Assembly: GCA_024138025.1 (NCBI GenBank)
Contig: JAMXBD010001584.1
Span: 186,001 to 250,000, forward strand
Reading direction: 5' to 3'
Length of the DNA: 64,000 nucleotides
Origin: Combretum micranthum
Taxonomy: Eukaryota; Streptophyta; Magnoliopsida; Myrtales; Combretaceae
How positions within the stretch are numbered: position 1 is the stretch's first letter; each line of letters begins with the position of its first letter. Made by a program: the position numbers and the translations under genes. The notes under the pieces are model-generated. The model had not been told where the DNA came from, searched no databases, and saw nothing but the letters and a program-made list of their open reading frames with translations. Below are positions 13,309 to 26,366 of this stretch, in pieces.

Positions 13309-14780
13309 ACCCCTATATTTAAACTAAGTGAATCTAGATCCCTAACCACATATAATTTGCAGTATTATATGTAAGGTTGTCCTACAATAAGTTTTTGAAT
13401 AATTGTTTATCTAGGTCTTCAAAAGAACAAATTTGATAATTATTTACTTTTAAAACTTTTAAGAAAAACATAACATCATCATCGTCACATTTCATAAAAG
13501 ACATAAACTTAAAACATACATAGTTATGTATAGATATTACAAACAAAGGCTAATAACAAGCCTATATAAAAGACATAAAAGATAGACAAAGCTATAACAT
13601 CTATTACATATATCCAAAGCTACATTAAGCTAGTCTATTACAAAAGGAAATCTATCAAGGTCCATGGTCAACATCTAATCCTCCAAATCATTTAGAAAGT
13701 CCTTAAAGTCCGTATCATAGCCCATACTCGCATAAAAACTCATTGTTGTCATTACCACTTGAAATTGATAAAATATGAGCCAAAGTCCCAGTGCACAAGT
13801 AACGAAAACACAAGCTTAATGGCCACAAGCTAATGGCATACAAGCTTAGGCTACATGCTAATGCCACAATCATTTAGTTATTAGATAATCTTTAGTTAGC
13901 CAAACAACAATGGAATATTCAACCTCCGGATGATAGGGGTATTTTTGGGAACCTAAGTAATGATCTCGATACTTAGGGGGTTGATATAAGCAGTTCGAAT
14001 ACTTATATCTCCTAGATAAATCTATCCGATAACGAATAAGTAATCTCATTTAGGGTGCTTAGCTGTTTCTCAACTTTGCTTAACTCAATCTATAATATCA
14101 CCTAATTCAAGTGTTCTCATAAATATTGAATTAAATCATATTACATCCTTTTAAGAATAAGTAAATACCAAATACCCTATCGACTACCCATTAAACCACT
14201 TAGGAAAGTCATTGCATCATGACAGGGGTAGTCTAAGCGATTAAAGTACCATGCCCCCAATTTGACCACAGTGCCGCTCTCCGAGCTAGATTCAACGGCA
14301 TAAAAGACAATCATACAAAAAATTCTTAAGTTTTCTTAAATTAGAGTAAACTTAAAGTATGCCTATCTTAAGCAAAGAATCAAGCATGATACTGTGCACC
14401 TATGCTATGAAGAGAGCCAATAGAAGCACTCAAATAAAGATCAGTAGAGGAACTCAAAGGAGTATCTATCACTACTGCAAGGAAATTTAATTTAAATCAA
14501 TATAAACACTTTAAATCATACATAAAACATAACTAATTCTAGGCTTAACTATCATGGGAATTCAAATGAATCCAAAGCAAAGTCATAACATATCATTTAT
14601 ATATCAAAAAAACTCATACAAACTCATAAAATCATCACAAGACAAATTAACAAGCTAAAGGAATGGTTTGGAGAAGTTTTGAAAATGGAAAACTATAGGG
14701 GATACACCGGTCTTCAATGCCCGCAGCATTTAGGCGGTGGAGTCTGCACAAAAAACTCTATGCTTGCCAACTCTGGCACT
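13309..14780. mobile_element. LTR D, middle segment
   Basis: Continuation of D between B1 and B2; the first 5 bp are the B1 target duplication. Phrases such as GCCCGCAGCATTTAGGCGGT recur in related form after B2 (for example near 50625), which supports that both belong to one LTR. Net length of D is 2648 bp. A small acidic frame (13675-13743, minus strand, 22 codons) ends D-F-L-N-D-L-E-D-stop and may be a distant analogue of the micro-ORF of the other LTRs, but no GTGAGT donor follows it. No coding domain is visible, and the sense strand is probably minus by analogy. Confidence 0.55.
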
Positions 14781-15783
14781 TGTAAACCCTTGAAAATTTC
14801 ATAATTCTTAGAAAATAATCCTAAGAGTCAAACACCAGAATCGGAATCCTAAAATATCAAACCAAGTTAAAACTTAATTCTAAATAAAACCAAAAACGAG
14901 ATTTCTTAATATGAGAAAAAGAGAACCCTAAAAAACATAATAGAAAATCCAACTATCAGTTGAATCAACATCCGTACATCAATCAAATCACCTATCTGAT
15001 TCCTAAACACGCAAATCAAGACAATACATCCAAACAATGCTCGACAATGAAATACTAAGATCTTAAATCCTTTGGTGAATTTTAGAATCGAAAATTTTAA
15101 TTTTCACCAAAAGTCAAACTAAGTCAACTCATAACCTTAGACTCGGTTAAACGATCTCGAGAACTAAAGACTATTAAATAATCACATATAAAATAAGATA
15201 AATCATAGATATCGAGCTAAAAACATAAAACGGTCAAAACTCCAAAATTATATGATCTTACGAATGACTCAACAAAACCGAAAGTCAAGCCGGAACCCTA
15301 AAAGTCAACAATGCTTATAACAAACCCTAGTATTTAAGATCCGGCAATCCCGCACTCTTAAACCCTAAATAACGAAATGAAAATAATTGTTGATAATAGT
15401 TCGTAATAATATAAGGAAGCTTAAAAATATCAGATTCGTAAATTTCTAGTGTCTTTCGGATCCGAACAGGATCAATTTTCAAAAACCATGCCCTGGTACA
15501 TCGGATGACAAAAATATTCCGTTAATACTGATAGAGTCGTAAAAATATAAGGTTTTAAAAATATCAGTTTTAGAATTTTTTGGTAGCTAAAATTATAGAT
15601 ATTGCATTATTACACATATTTTTATTACTACCGGTACATTAATAGTCTAGTTTACTATTCATAGTACTTTTCTACTATTCATTACTATTCCTCTATCTCT
15701 ACTTTTTCTTACTACCTATTCTTACACCTATATACCTATTTCTTACAATTTTCTTTTCTCATAAATATTTATACCCCACATAT
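14781..15783 (+). mobile_element. Solo LTR B2, segment 1
   Basis: Starts TGTAAACCC at 14781 and continues at 33701-34470 and 48027-50585, where it ends GGGGCGTGACA. Flanks are GCACT (14776-14780) and GCAAT (50586-50590), a TSD with one mismatch. Net length is 4332 bp, matching the other B copies. It is interrupted by C1 (TSD CATAT) and by element A (TSD GCTCC/GTCCC). Confidence 0.85.
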
Positions 15784-16481
15784 TGTAAACCCCCAAATTT
15801 TCGAAATCAGTTTAGCATAAAACCCTAAACCGGAAGTCAAAATTTCAACAAAACCCTAGTTTACCGTAACCGATTAGATTCGGTATTGCCATTTTCTTTG
15901 GCTTTGGAAAAAGAAGTTGGAATAATTAGCTAGAATAGTTCATAATAGATATAGGTTATATAAAAATATCAGTTTTGCGAAATTCGGGTGTCCTTTGAAC
16001 CCGATTGGACACAGTTCTCGAAAAGCGTGTCCGGGAACTCGGAATAGGAAAAATATTTCGAATACACCGTTAGATTCGTAAAAACATAAGTTTTCCAAAA
16101 ATATCAGTTTCGTAATTTTTCGGTAAGTAAAAATAACAGATATAGCTATTATACGCGCATTTTTACTACCGGTACTTTATTAGTCATATCTACTTTACAT
16201 TACACTATTCATTACTATTCTACACTATTCTTTTATCTCTACTTTTTCTTACACCTATTCTTACACACTACATAACCTATAATCCTTACTTTTTACCTTT
16301 CCCATAACTTTATTTTACATCTATCTTACATATACATTACTTTTATTTAACAAAAATAAAAAAAAAAAATAAAATCTCTCCCCCTCACATCACTCATGGC
16401 GGTGCCCCTCCCCCTCACACTCCTCAATTTGTTTCAATTTTTCATTTATTTTAATCACACAAAATTCACTCCACATTTTCC

Positions 16482-16489
16482 TATAAATA
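16482..16489 (+). promoter_or_regulatory. TATA box of LTR C1
   Basis: TATAAATA within CTATAAATACCCCC, followed by a CT-rich leader without ATG up to the donor-like site at 16672. Confidence 0.6.
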
Positions 16490-18130
16490 CCCCCTCCTTT
16501 TTCACTTCTTTCACACATTCACTACCCACAAATTCTACCAAAACTCTCTCAATTTTCCTCTCAAAACTCTCTCAAAATACCACCCCAAAACTCTCTCAAA
16601 ATATTTCTACAACAACTTCTACCAACAAACCAAAACCCATAACCACATAACCATACCAAAGCCTTCTTTAGGTAACCACTTCATATTTCTTTCTCCTTCT
16701 TCATGTCATGTAACTTTACATGACCAAGTGTGAGTTTCCAAAGACTACAAGTATGGAAGCTACATTATGTTCATGTATTGTTCTTGTTCATGAAAAATAT
16801 ATTTATGTTCATGTTATTATTTTTGTTCATATTATTGCTACTATATGTAAATATTATTATCTATATATATATACCTATCCTTTAGAGCATATAAGCTTGC
16901 TTGCAATTTATTTACTTTTATGCAATGCAATCTATTTACTTTCCTTTGCATTTTATATATTAATCCCTTGCAATTTATTTACTTATTCTTTAAGACTAGT
17001 CTCTAGTCTTAGACTGTCCTCATCAAGCCAAAACAATTTTTCTTTCTTTCATTTTATTTTATGGGACTAGTCTACTTCTTAGTCCCGGGAGCCTTGAAAA
17101 AGCTAAGACTCCAATACTTGACTTTATTATTTATGTTTATTTTTATTTTCTATTATTCTCATAGTTGATGTTCATTTAAATTGTTGTCCAAAGTTTAAGT
17201 TCTAAAAATATAATTGACAAAAGGAGATTTAACACATTAGAAACAAGTTTATGTAAAGAGGAAATCTATGGTTTGAAAAACAAAAATAAAAATATCTCTT
17301 TTCAAATTACAAAAAAGAGAAACTAATAAGATTTTAGAAACTACTTTTACTATAAAAAGTTTCTTAAGTCACATATTATTCCACTTTGTTTTTATCAAGA
17401 AAATAAATTTTTATGCATAAATGATTTTTATGAAAAACATAAGGCATGAGGAAAGGATGAAAGGATTTTTGCAAACAAATAGATAAAGGAACATGAACAA
17501 GAAAAATAAATAGGAAAAGTAATGTATTTTCTAGAAACTCTAAAATAGTATAGAAAACTTAGAAGGAAGAAAATCCATTTTTTCAAAAAGTTACTTGGAT
17601 TTATATACATAAGCCAATATGAAGCTTTTTAAAATAAAAACAAAATAGCTATTTCAAGAAGTTTACAAACATGAAATTCTTATTTTTCCTAAAAACAACT
17701 CCAAAACCGACATGGTTTTACTTAAGTAAAATAAATGGACAACAAAACACTTGAGCATGAATGAATATGAGCTAAGTAGTCATCAAAAGAGAATTTTTCA
17801 ACTATATAGATAACTAAGCATTTATCAAATAAATTTTGATTTCTTGAACCAAAGTTATTTTGTGTTGGAAAATCCGTGGTGAATTTTGTTGCCACTGTTT
17901 TGTAGCCTATATGGATTTGTTTGTCGAAAATAATTTTGGAAATGGGTAGATCTATCCGAGTAGGTAGAAATCGGTATATTATATGCGCGATTCCGAGTTA
18001 AAATGACCAAGTTATGACCATTTTAAGTTGGAACGTTCCTTTATACGAACTTTAATATTCTTTGACATTGTTTTGTCAAAAATCAAGAAAATCTCAAGAA
18101 ATACTCATTGTGGGTATTTTCTTTGGTTAG

Positions 18131-18205
18131 GTGACTCCGATGATTATTACGACTAAGTGGAGTGTGAATGACTCATCCACCTAGAAGAATAGTCATCATT
18201 GCATC
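18131..18205 (+). other. Putative LTR leader microexon (C1)
   Basis: TTTTCTTTGGTTAG precedes it and GTGAGTTTATT follows. It is 75 nt long. The frame starting G-D-S is shorter than in other families and ends D-D-Y-Y-D-stop. Confidence 0.5.
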
Positions 18206-20412
18206 GTGAGTTTATTTCCATTAAATGCTATACTTGTTGTGCTTTAAATTAGTTGCATTAGAATTAGGAAAAGATAAATCGATATTATGAAAATAATCTT
18301 TGAAAGAATTTTAAGAATATCGGAGCCAGAATTGTTTTAAATGTTTGATTAGTATAACATTTGATTTGTATGAAATTCCTTGATCGCCTTAAACTCAAAA
18401 ATAATTATGCTATGACATTATAAGTAAATGAATTCATGCATACCACGAAGTGAATCACATTGCATTTTGGGTTATTATCCTTAGGTGAGAAGGATAGTAA
18501 GCTCATGTTGAAAGCAACACTTGGCGAATGATCCAAAAGCAATTGCTTGGCAGCTTAAGGGAAATGATTGGCGAAGATCCAAAAGCAGGTCAATCAAGTA
18601 GATTCGGAATGCTTGGTGATAAGTGCTCGCTAGCATGAAAACTTTTTAACTAAAACTACTTGAATTGAGGTTATGTATCACCAAACCCCGAATGGAGGGC
18701 GCAAATCCATTCAACATATAGTTCCTGGAAAACTATATGCTTGTTTGCCCACGTGTTTGTTGCATTACATTTGCTTGTTTAAATCAACTTGTTTGAAATC
18801 TTGTTACAATAAGTTATTTATGGAAATAGTTCTCACTAAGCCTAGTAGCTTATACTCCAATAGATATCTTTTGTAGTTCCCTTACTTATGGTTAAGGCCA
18901 CGAGGACCTTGCGGGCAGGTAACCTCTTTTGGATAATAGAAATTTAGATAAAATGTAGCATTGTTATCCATGTAATAGAATTGTGATCAAGGGAAATGCC
19001 CTAATTTGTAAAGCCATTAATATAAATGAATGATTATTATGAATCCTCTTTCTTAATGTTCTATTTATATCTTCTAAACTTCATAATCTATATATGTCCT
19101 CTAAAGTTGTGAAAGCACGCCTTACACTTAATTAAAAGCTTTTGGGAATGACTAAAGTTATCATACTTAAGCTTTAATATATTGAGTGTGGCAGACTGTC
19201 ACGTTTAGGGTACCCGTTGGGGCATTGTAAACCCCCCAAAAATTTTCATAATCCTCAAAAATAATTTAAAACTCAAAAATCGACTCGAGATTAACACCCG
19301 ATTCTAGACCAAGTCAAACACCGGAAATGAAACCCTAAAACTCGAACCAAGTTAAAACTTAATTCCAAATGAGAACAAAAACGAGTTTTCTCAATCTTGA
19401 GAAAACAAGAACCCTTGAAACGAAATATAAAGTCTAACTATCGGTTTAATCAATGTCTGTACATCAACTAAATCACCTAACCGTTTTCTAACACGCAAAT
19501 CAAGACAATATATCCAAATAACGATCAACAGCAAAATCTTAAAACCTTCGATAAAATTTAGAAATCACAAATTTCAAATTCTCACCAAAAGTCAAACTGA
19601 GTCAACTCATAACCCTAGACTCAGTTAAACGATTCCGAGAACTAAAAACTATTAAATAATCACAAATAAAATAAAATAAAATAAACATAAATTTCGAGCT
19701 AAAATTTTTAAAATGATCAAAACTCGAAAATTATACGATATTACGAATATCTCAACAAAAATCGGAAATCAAAACGAACCCTAAAAGTCAACAAGCCTAC
19801 AACGAACCCTAGTGTTTAAGATCCGGCAATCCTGCGTTTTCAAACCCTAGAAAACGAAATTAAGTTAATGGCCTAGAATAGTTTAATAACGTAGTAACAT
19901 AAAAATATCAGATTCGCGAATTTTGAGTGACCTTCGGACCCAAACGGATCGGTTCTCGAAAAGCGTGTCCCGGAGTTCGGAATATTAAAAATATTCCGTT
20001 TATACCAATAGACTCGTAAAAATACAAGGATTCCAAAAATATCAGTTTTAGAATTTTTCGGTAGCTAAAAATTACAGATATCGCATTATTACGCGTATTT
20101 TTATTATACCGGTACTTTAATTGTCTAGTCTACTATTCATAGTACTTTTCTACTATTCATTACTATTCACCTATCTCTACTTTTTCTTACACCTATTTCT
20201 TACACCTATATCTATTTTCTTACTTTTTTCATTTCCAACACAACTTTAATCACATCAAACTTTACACATTACTTCTTTATTACACAACAAATAAAAATAA
20301 AACAAATTTTCCCCTTTAGAAGACCAAAACGGCGCCAATTTGACCCTCCCTCTTTCTCTATTTTAATTTATTTTCTTTTATTTAATTACCTCTTAATTCC
20401 TCCACAAAATTC

Positions 20413-20420
20413 TATAAATA
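20413..20420 (+). promoter_or_regulatory. TATA box of LTR B3
   Basis: TATAAATA in the family-B setting TCTATAAATACC, followed by the leader. Confidence 0.6.
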
Positions 20421-22372
20421 CCACCTCTCCCCTTCTCATTTCTTCACACCATTCCAAAGCAAAGAAATTATGCCAAAATCCTCTCCAAAAACTCCTCTCT
20501 ATAATCTTACAAGAACTCTCTTCTTGTAAAGAGAAAACACTCTTCTTCCATTACTAAAGAAAGTTTCTTTTCAAAGCATCACTACTTACCACTACCAAAA
20601 GCTTCAAGCAATCCTTCTTTTCTTCTTACCCATTTAGGTAATGAAGAACTCATATTTATTCTTTTTATGTCAAGTAACCTTATATGGTTTTGATGTTGTT
20701 TCTTAGGTTGAAAAACTAAAGAAAACCACATTAAGATCATGTTTGGTTCTTGTTCATGGAACTACTTTCATATATATATATATATATACTTTGTCATTTA
20801 TTACTTTTTTATATTTTGATCTTGCTTATATATAAATATACATATGTATATTATATTTATTTAGAGCATATAAGCTCATTTGTTATCTATTTACTTTCAA
20901 GTTATGCAATTTATTTTATGCAATTATTAAGACTAGTCTTTCTAGTCTTAGACTTGTCCATATCAAGTCAAAACAATCTTTTATTTATTCTCTTTAAATC
21001 TTTCGGACTAGTCCATTCTTAGTCACGGGACGCCTTGATAAAGCTAAGGCTCCAATACTTGATCGGGATACCTTGATGAAGCTAAGATTCCAATACTTGA
21101 TATTTTATTTTCTTGCTCATTAATTATTTTTAGTATTTTCTTATGTTCTTATTATATGCTCATAATACTTGCATTTACATAATGTTAATGTCTCAACTAA
21201 TCTAAAAAAAAAGAAATAGAATTTTGTTTTACTAAATAAAGTCAAAGCTAAGTTTCCAATTATATGATTTACCACAAAGTTATTATCGGCAACCTAGAAA
21301 TAGAATAATACAAGTTTTCTCAAGTTTTCTTAAATAACAAAGATAGTTTACCAAGAAAACATAAATAAATATTTTCCTTGTATTTTAGGTAATCTAAGTT
21401 TTAGAAAAATAAATCGTTAATATTAAGACTTAAACTCTTTTCTAACTAAGAAACAAACTAGTTTTCAAAGTTAGTATAAAAAAATCAACTCATGAACCCA
21501 CTTAGGAAAAGTAATGGTTTTTAAATTCCTAAAAGAAAGAACCTATTTTCAAAAGAGTATAGATAAAGTAAGATTAACAATAATAGATTTTATCAATAAA
21601 AGATAATTCTTTTCAAAAGAGATGAAAGAACAAGTTTTGAAAAGTAAAAGCCTATATTTTAGAAAATGAATATAAGAAGACAAAATTCATTTTCTAAAAC
21701 CATCTAAATACAAAATCATAAAAAGGTTTTGAACAACCTAATATACTTTTGATAAAAATCGATCTTTTATCACTAGAAGCGAAATTTATGAAAAACTAAG
21801 GTTAAAAGGAAAATTTACTTGTTTTGGAAAAGGAAATGAAGAAAATAAAATAAGAATATACTCAATTATAACAACCTAGTAAAAATATAAAGTTTCTTTA
21901 AATACTTGAAAAGAAAATTTCAAAGTTAAAGTATAAACGAATTGTTTTATGAAATAAATTTTTGAGACACTACCATTAGGATTTCTGCATATAAAGTGAG
22001 CATACCTATATATTCAAAAGTGTTTATCAAATATATATTTATATTGTTACAAAAGGATTTTTTTTAAAATAAAGTTGAGTTAGAAAATGGATTTTTGCAA
22101 AAGTTTAGAAATTTCGTTTTAAATCTGTACCTGACGTTTTGGAAACCCAAATGACCTTTTATGACCAAGATAAGTTTAGAAATGGATATAACGTTTTGAA
22201 TAGGTAGAAAACGGTATATCATATGCGAAATTCCGAGTTAAAATGAGTAAGTTATGGCCATTTTAAGTTGGAATTTCTTCTTATACGATTTTACCACGAT
22301 TTTAAGTAAAGTTTAGAACCTCCAAGAATAGAAATTCATGGAAGACTTATCCCGGGTATTTCTTTTGTCTAG

Positions 22373-22437
22373 GTGACGAAGGATATGAGAATACCCTACC
22401 AGGATTACTACGACTAAGAAGATAGCGAAATGGACGA
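22373..22437 (+). other. Putative LTR leader microexon (B3)
   Basis: TTTCTTTTGTCTAG precedes it and GTGAGTTATT follows. At 65 nt it is slightly short because of a small deletion inside the L-P-x-D segment. Confidence 0.5.
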
Positions 22438-24088
22438 GTGAGTTATTCCTTCTAATTTCGTTACCTTGCTTGTGCTTGTAATGTAGTAGCATTAGTATAC
22501 TAAGAAAAGATAAAAACGAATATATTTGGGGATTTCGGGATTATGCGTATATATATGATTCTATGTTTATGCGTGAATTGAGAATTAAGAATATCGCAAC
22601 TTCGATCTGCTTGTTTAAATAATTTTGTTTACTTAATTGTATGATTGTTTATTGTTGCTAAATTGATTGATCGCCCCTAATAAACCTTAATAAGGTTTGA
22701 CCTAAGAACAATAAAATGTTCACGCATAGCATCCATTGAGTCACATCTATTTCGGAAGGCTGCTACTCCTACGCGTAGAGTTGGATTGGCTGTGATCGTA
22801 CGATGCCACGGACCATGTTCCTTCCTGGAGAATCCAAATCGCTCGGGGAAAGCGACTCTAGGTTCGGAGCCGAGCCAACCGAACTGTAACCCCCAAAAAT
22901 TTTCATAATCCTTGAAAATAATTCTAGAAGTATAAATATCAAAAACCCAAAAAATCAACTTGAGATTTAAAACTCAATTCTAGACCGAGTCAAATACCGG
23001 AAACGAAACTCTAAAAAACTCGAACCAAGTTAAAACTTAATTCCAAATGAGAACAAAAACGAGTTTTCTCAATCTTGAGAAAACAGGAACCCTTGAAACG
23101 AAATATAAAGTCTAACTACCGATTTAATCAACGTCCGTACGTCGATTAAATAATCTACCCAATTCCTAAAATGCAAATCGAAACAATAGATCCAAATACC
23201 GCTTAACAACGAGATAATAAAATCCTAATTCCTTCAGTAAAATTTTAGAATTACAAAATCCAAATTTTCCACAAAAGTCAATTGAGTCAACTCATAAACC
23301 TAGACTCGGTTAAACGATCCCGAGAACTAAAAACAAATAAATAATCACAAATAAAATAAGATAACCACAGACGTCGAGCTAGAAATATAATACGATCAAA
23401 ACTAAAAAATTATACGATCTTACGAATAACTCAGTAAAATCGGAAATCAAAACGGAACCCTAAAAGTCAACAAGCTTACAACGAACCTAGTGTTTAAGAT
23501 CCGGCAATCCCGCGTTTTCAAACCCTAGAAAACGAAATTAAGTTAATGGCCTAGAATAGTTCGTAATAATGTAGGGTAACATAAAAAATATCAGATTCAC
23601 GAATTTTGAGTGACCTTCGGACCCAAACGGGATCGGTTCTCGAAAAGCGTGTCCGGAGCTCGGAATATTAAAAATATTCCAATAGACTCGTAAAAATACA
23701 AGGATTCCAAAATATCAGTTTTAGAATTTTTCGGTAGCTAAAAATTACAGATATCGCATTATTAAGCGTATTTTTATTACTACCGGTACTTTAATTGTCT
23801 AGTCTACTATCATAGTACTTTCTACTATTCATTACTATTCACCTATCTCTACTTTTTCTTATACCTATTTCTTACACCTACATATCTATCTTCTTACTTT
23901 TTTCATTTCCAATACACATTTAATCACATCAAACTTTACACATTACTTCTTTATTACACAAATAAATAAAAATAAAACAAATTCCCCCCTTTACAAGCAC
24001 AAAACCGGCGCCTCCTCCTCTCCTATGCATCTAATTATTTTTCTTTTTCAAATTATTTTATTATATCCAAAATTCACTCCAAAAATTC

Positions 24089-24096
24089 TATAAATA
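24089..24096 (+). promoter_or_regulatory. TATA box of LTR B4
   Basis: TATAAATA followed by CCCCC and a leader of about 200 nt in which I see no ATG before the donor-like site at 24310. Confidence 0.6.
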
Positions 24097-26050
24097 CCCC
24101 CTTCCTCTTTCATTCTTTCACACAATTCTTTACACTACCAAAACTCTCAAAATCTCTCCACAAATCTCTCTTCAGAATTCTCTCTACCAAAACTCTCTTA
24201 AACCAATTCATCACAAAAATCATCTCTACTACATAAACTATCAACCACATATCACTACTCACATAATACCCATTTCATTCACCATCTTCATACCTCTTAC
24301 ATACATTAGGTAAATATTTCCTCCATCTATTATTCATCCATGTCATGTAACTCAACATGACTATGGTGTTCTTTTGAAACAATATGAGTAGTAAAAGCAA
24401 CAACATGTTTATGTTTTTGTTCTTATACATAAGCTTCTATTTTATTATGTTTTATTATTATTGTGATTATTTGCTTATATATATAGTATTATGTATATTA
24501 TGTATATATATTTATTTAGAGTATATAAGCTCATTTGTTATTATTTATTTTCATTATGCTTATTTATTTATTTTATGTTGATATTAAGACTAGTCTTTCT
24601 AGTCTTAGACTTGTCCATATCAAGTCAAAACAATCTTTCATTTATTTTCTTTAATCTTACGGGACTAGTCCATTCTTAGTCCCGGGATGCCTTGATAAAG
24701 CTAAGGCTCCAATACTTGACCGGGATATCTTGATGAAGCTAAGGTTCCCAATACTTGATATTTTATTTCTTGCTCATTAACTATTTTTAGTATTTTCTGA
24801 TGTTCTTATTATTTATACTCATGATACTTGCATTTACATAATGTTAATGTCTCAACTAATCTAAAAATAGAATTTTGTTTTACTAAATGCACTCAAAGCT
24901 AAGTTTTCAATCATATGATTTATCACAAAATCATGGAGTTATTATCAACAACATAGAAATGGAGTTTTCTCAACGTTTTCATAAATAACAAAGATAGATT
25001 TCAAAGGAATCATAAGAAATAAATATTTTCTTTGTATATTATGTTAACCTAAGCTTTTAGTAATATAATTTATTAATACTAAAAGTATTTACAAAAAGCC
25101 CAAGATTTAAACACTTTTAAACTTCGAAATAAAACTGAGAAAACAAACTAGTTTTCAAAGTGAAGATAAATTCATAAGGTGATAAACCCACTTAGGAAAA
25201 ATAATGATTTCCAAATTTCTAAAAAGAAGGAACTCGTTTTCAAAAGAATATAAATAGATTAGACAATAATGGATTTTTTTCAATAAAAGATGATTTTTTC
25301 GAAAGAGATGAAAGAACAAGTTTTGGAAAGTAAAGCTTATATTTTAGAAATAAATATAAGAAGACAAGATTCATTTTCTAAAAACCATCCTAAATACAAA
25401 AATTTATAAAAAGGTTTTTATCGACTTAATATACTTTTGATGAATTTGAACTTTAATCACTAGAAGGAAAATTTAATACAAGACTAAAGGATTAAGGAAA
25501 AATTCAACTTGTTTTGGAAGAAGAAATGAAGAAAATAAAATATACTCATTTATAACAACCTAGGAAAAATATAAACTTTCTTTAAATACTTGAAAGGAAG
25601 TTTTCAAAGCTAAAGTTTAAATGAATTGTTTTATGAAATAATATTGAGACACTACCATTAGGATTTTTGCATATAAAGTGAGCTTGCCTATATATTCGAA
25701 GTGTTTTCATAATATAATTATATACATATATTGTTATAAAAGGATTTTCTTTAAAATGGAGTTGAGCTAGAAAAATGGATTTTTGAAAAAGTTTAGAAAA
25801 ATTCGTTTTAAATCTGTACCTAACGTTTTCGGAACCCAAATGACCTTTTATGACCAAGATAAGTTTAGAAATGGAGAGAACTTTTCGAATAGGTAGAAAA
25901 AGGTATATCATATGCGAAATTCCGAGTTAAAATGAGCAAGTTATGGCCATTTTAAGTTGGAATTTCTTCTTATACGATTTTAAGTAAAGTTTAGAATATC
26001 CAAGAATAGAAATTCATGAAAGACTTATCCCGGGTATTTCTTTTGTCTAG

Positions 26051-26117
26051 GAGACGAAGGATACGAGAATACCCTACCCAAGGATCACTATGACTAAGAA
26101 GATAGCGAAATGGACGA
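26051..26117 (+). other. Putative LTR leader microexon (B4)
   Basis: TTTCTTTTGTCTAG precedes it and GTGAGTTATT follows at 26118. It is 67 nt long. The frame starting G-D-E-G-Y ends L-P-K-D-H-Y-D-stop. Confidence 0.5.
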
Positions 26118-26366
26118 GTGAGTTATTCCTCCTAAATTCGTTACTTTGCTTGTGCTTGTAAAGTAGTAGCATTAGTATACTAGGAAAAGATAAAAAAATG
26201 GATATATATTTGGGGAATTCAGGATTATATATATGATTCTATGTTTATGCGTGAATAGAGAATTAAGAATATCGCAACTTCGATCTGCTTGTTTAAATAA
26301 TTTTGTATACATACTTATGTGATTGTTTACTGTTGCTAAATTGATTAATCGCCCCTAATAAACCTT

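Larger units (their letters stand above)
15784..19225 (+). mobile_element. Solo LTR C1 (family C), all but the last 4 bp
   Basis: Starts TGTAAACCCCC at 15784 after CATAT; its last four bases GACA lie at 33692-33695 and are followed by CATAT at 33696-33700. Net length is about 3446 bp. Its 3' part matches the LTR at 63013-64000 on the other strand, so both are family C. B3 was inserted only 4 bp before its end, with duplication GGCAT/GGCGT, a difference expected from deamination of a CpG. Donor-like AG|GTAACC lies at 16672, acceptor TTTTGTAG at 18876 and another donor-like GCAG|GTAACC near 18919. Confidence 0.85.
19226..22884 (+). mobile_element. Solo LTR B3, segment 1
   Basis: Starts TGTAAACCCCCC at 19226, directly next to C1, and continues at 33035-33686. 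Net length is 4311 bp. The final base of its GTGACA terminus appears changed to G at 33686. It is interrupted by B4 with perfect CGAAC duplications, so one member of family B inserted into another. Donor-like TTTAG|GTAATG lies at 20638. Confidence 0.88.
22885..26366 (+). mobile_element. Solo LTR B4, segment 1
   Basis: Starts TGTAACCCCC (one C fewer than its relatives) at 22885 and continues at 32175-33029. Flanks are CGAAC at 22880-22884 and 33030-33034. Net length is 4337 bp. Element K sits in the centre of the family's conserved palindrome with ACCTT duplicated. Donor-like ATTAG|GTAAAT lies at 24310. Confidence 0.9.

Noticed and set aside
16396..16650. 85-codon frame at the promoter of LTR C1
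   Set aside because: It starts before the TATA box and runs through the CT/A-rich leader; T-, S-, P- and N-rich composition is what such leader DNA gives by chance.
20750..21022. Hydrophobic 90-codon frame repeated in B1, B3, B4 and C1 (ending G-L-V-H-S in family B)
   Set aside because: It coincides with the conserved hairpin pair in LTR DNA and is broken or shifted in B2; nucleotide conservation explains it better than a membrane protein, though it lies in sense orientation.
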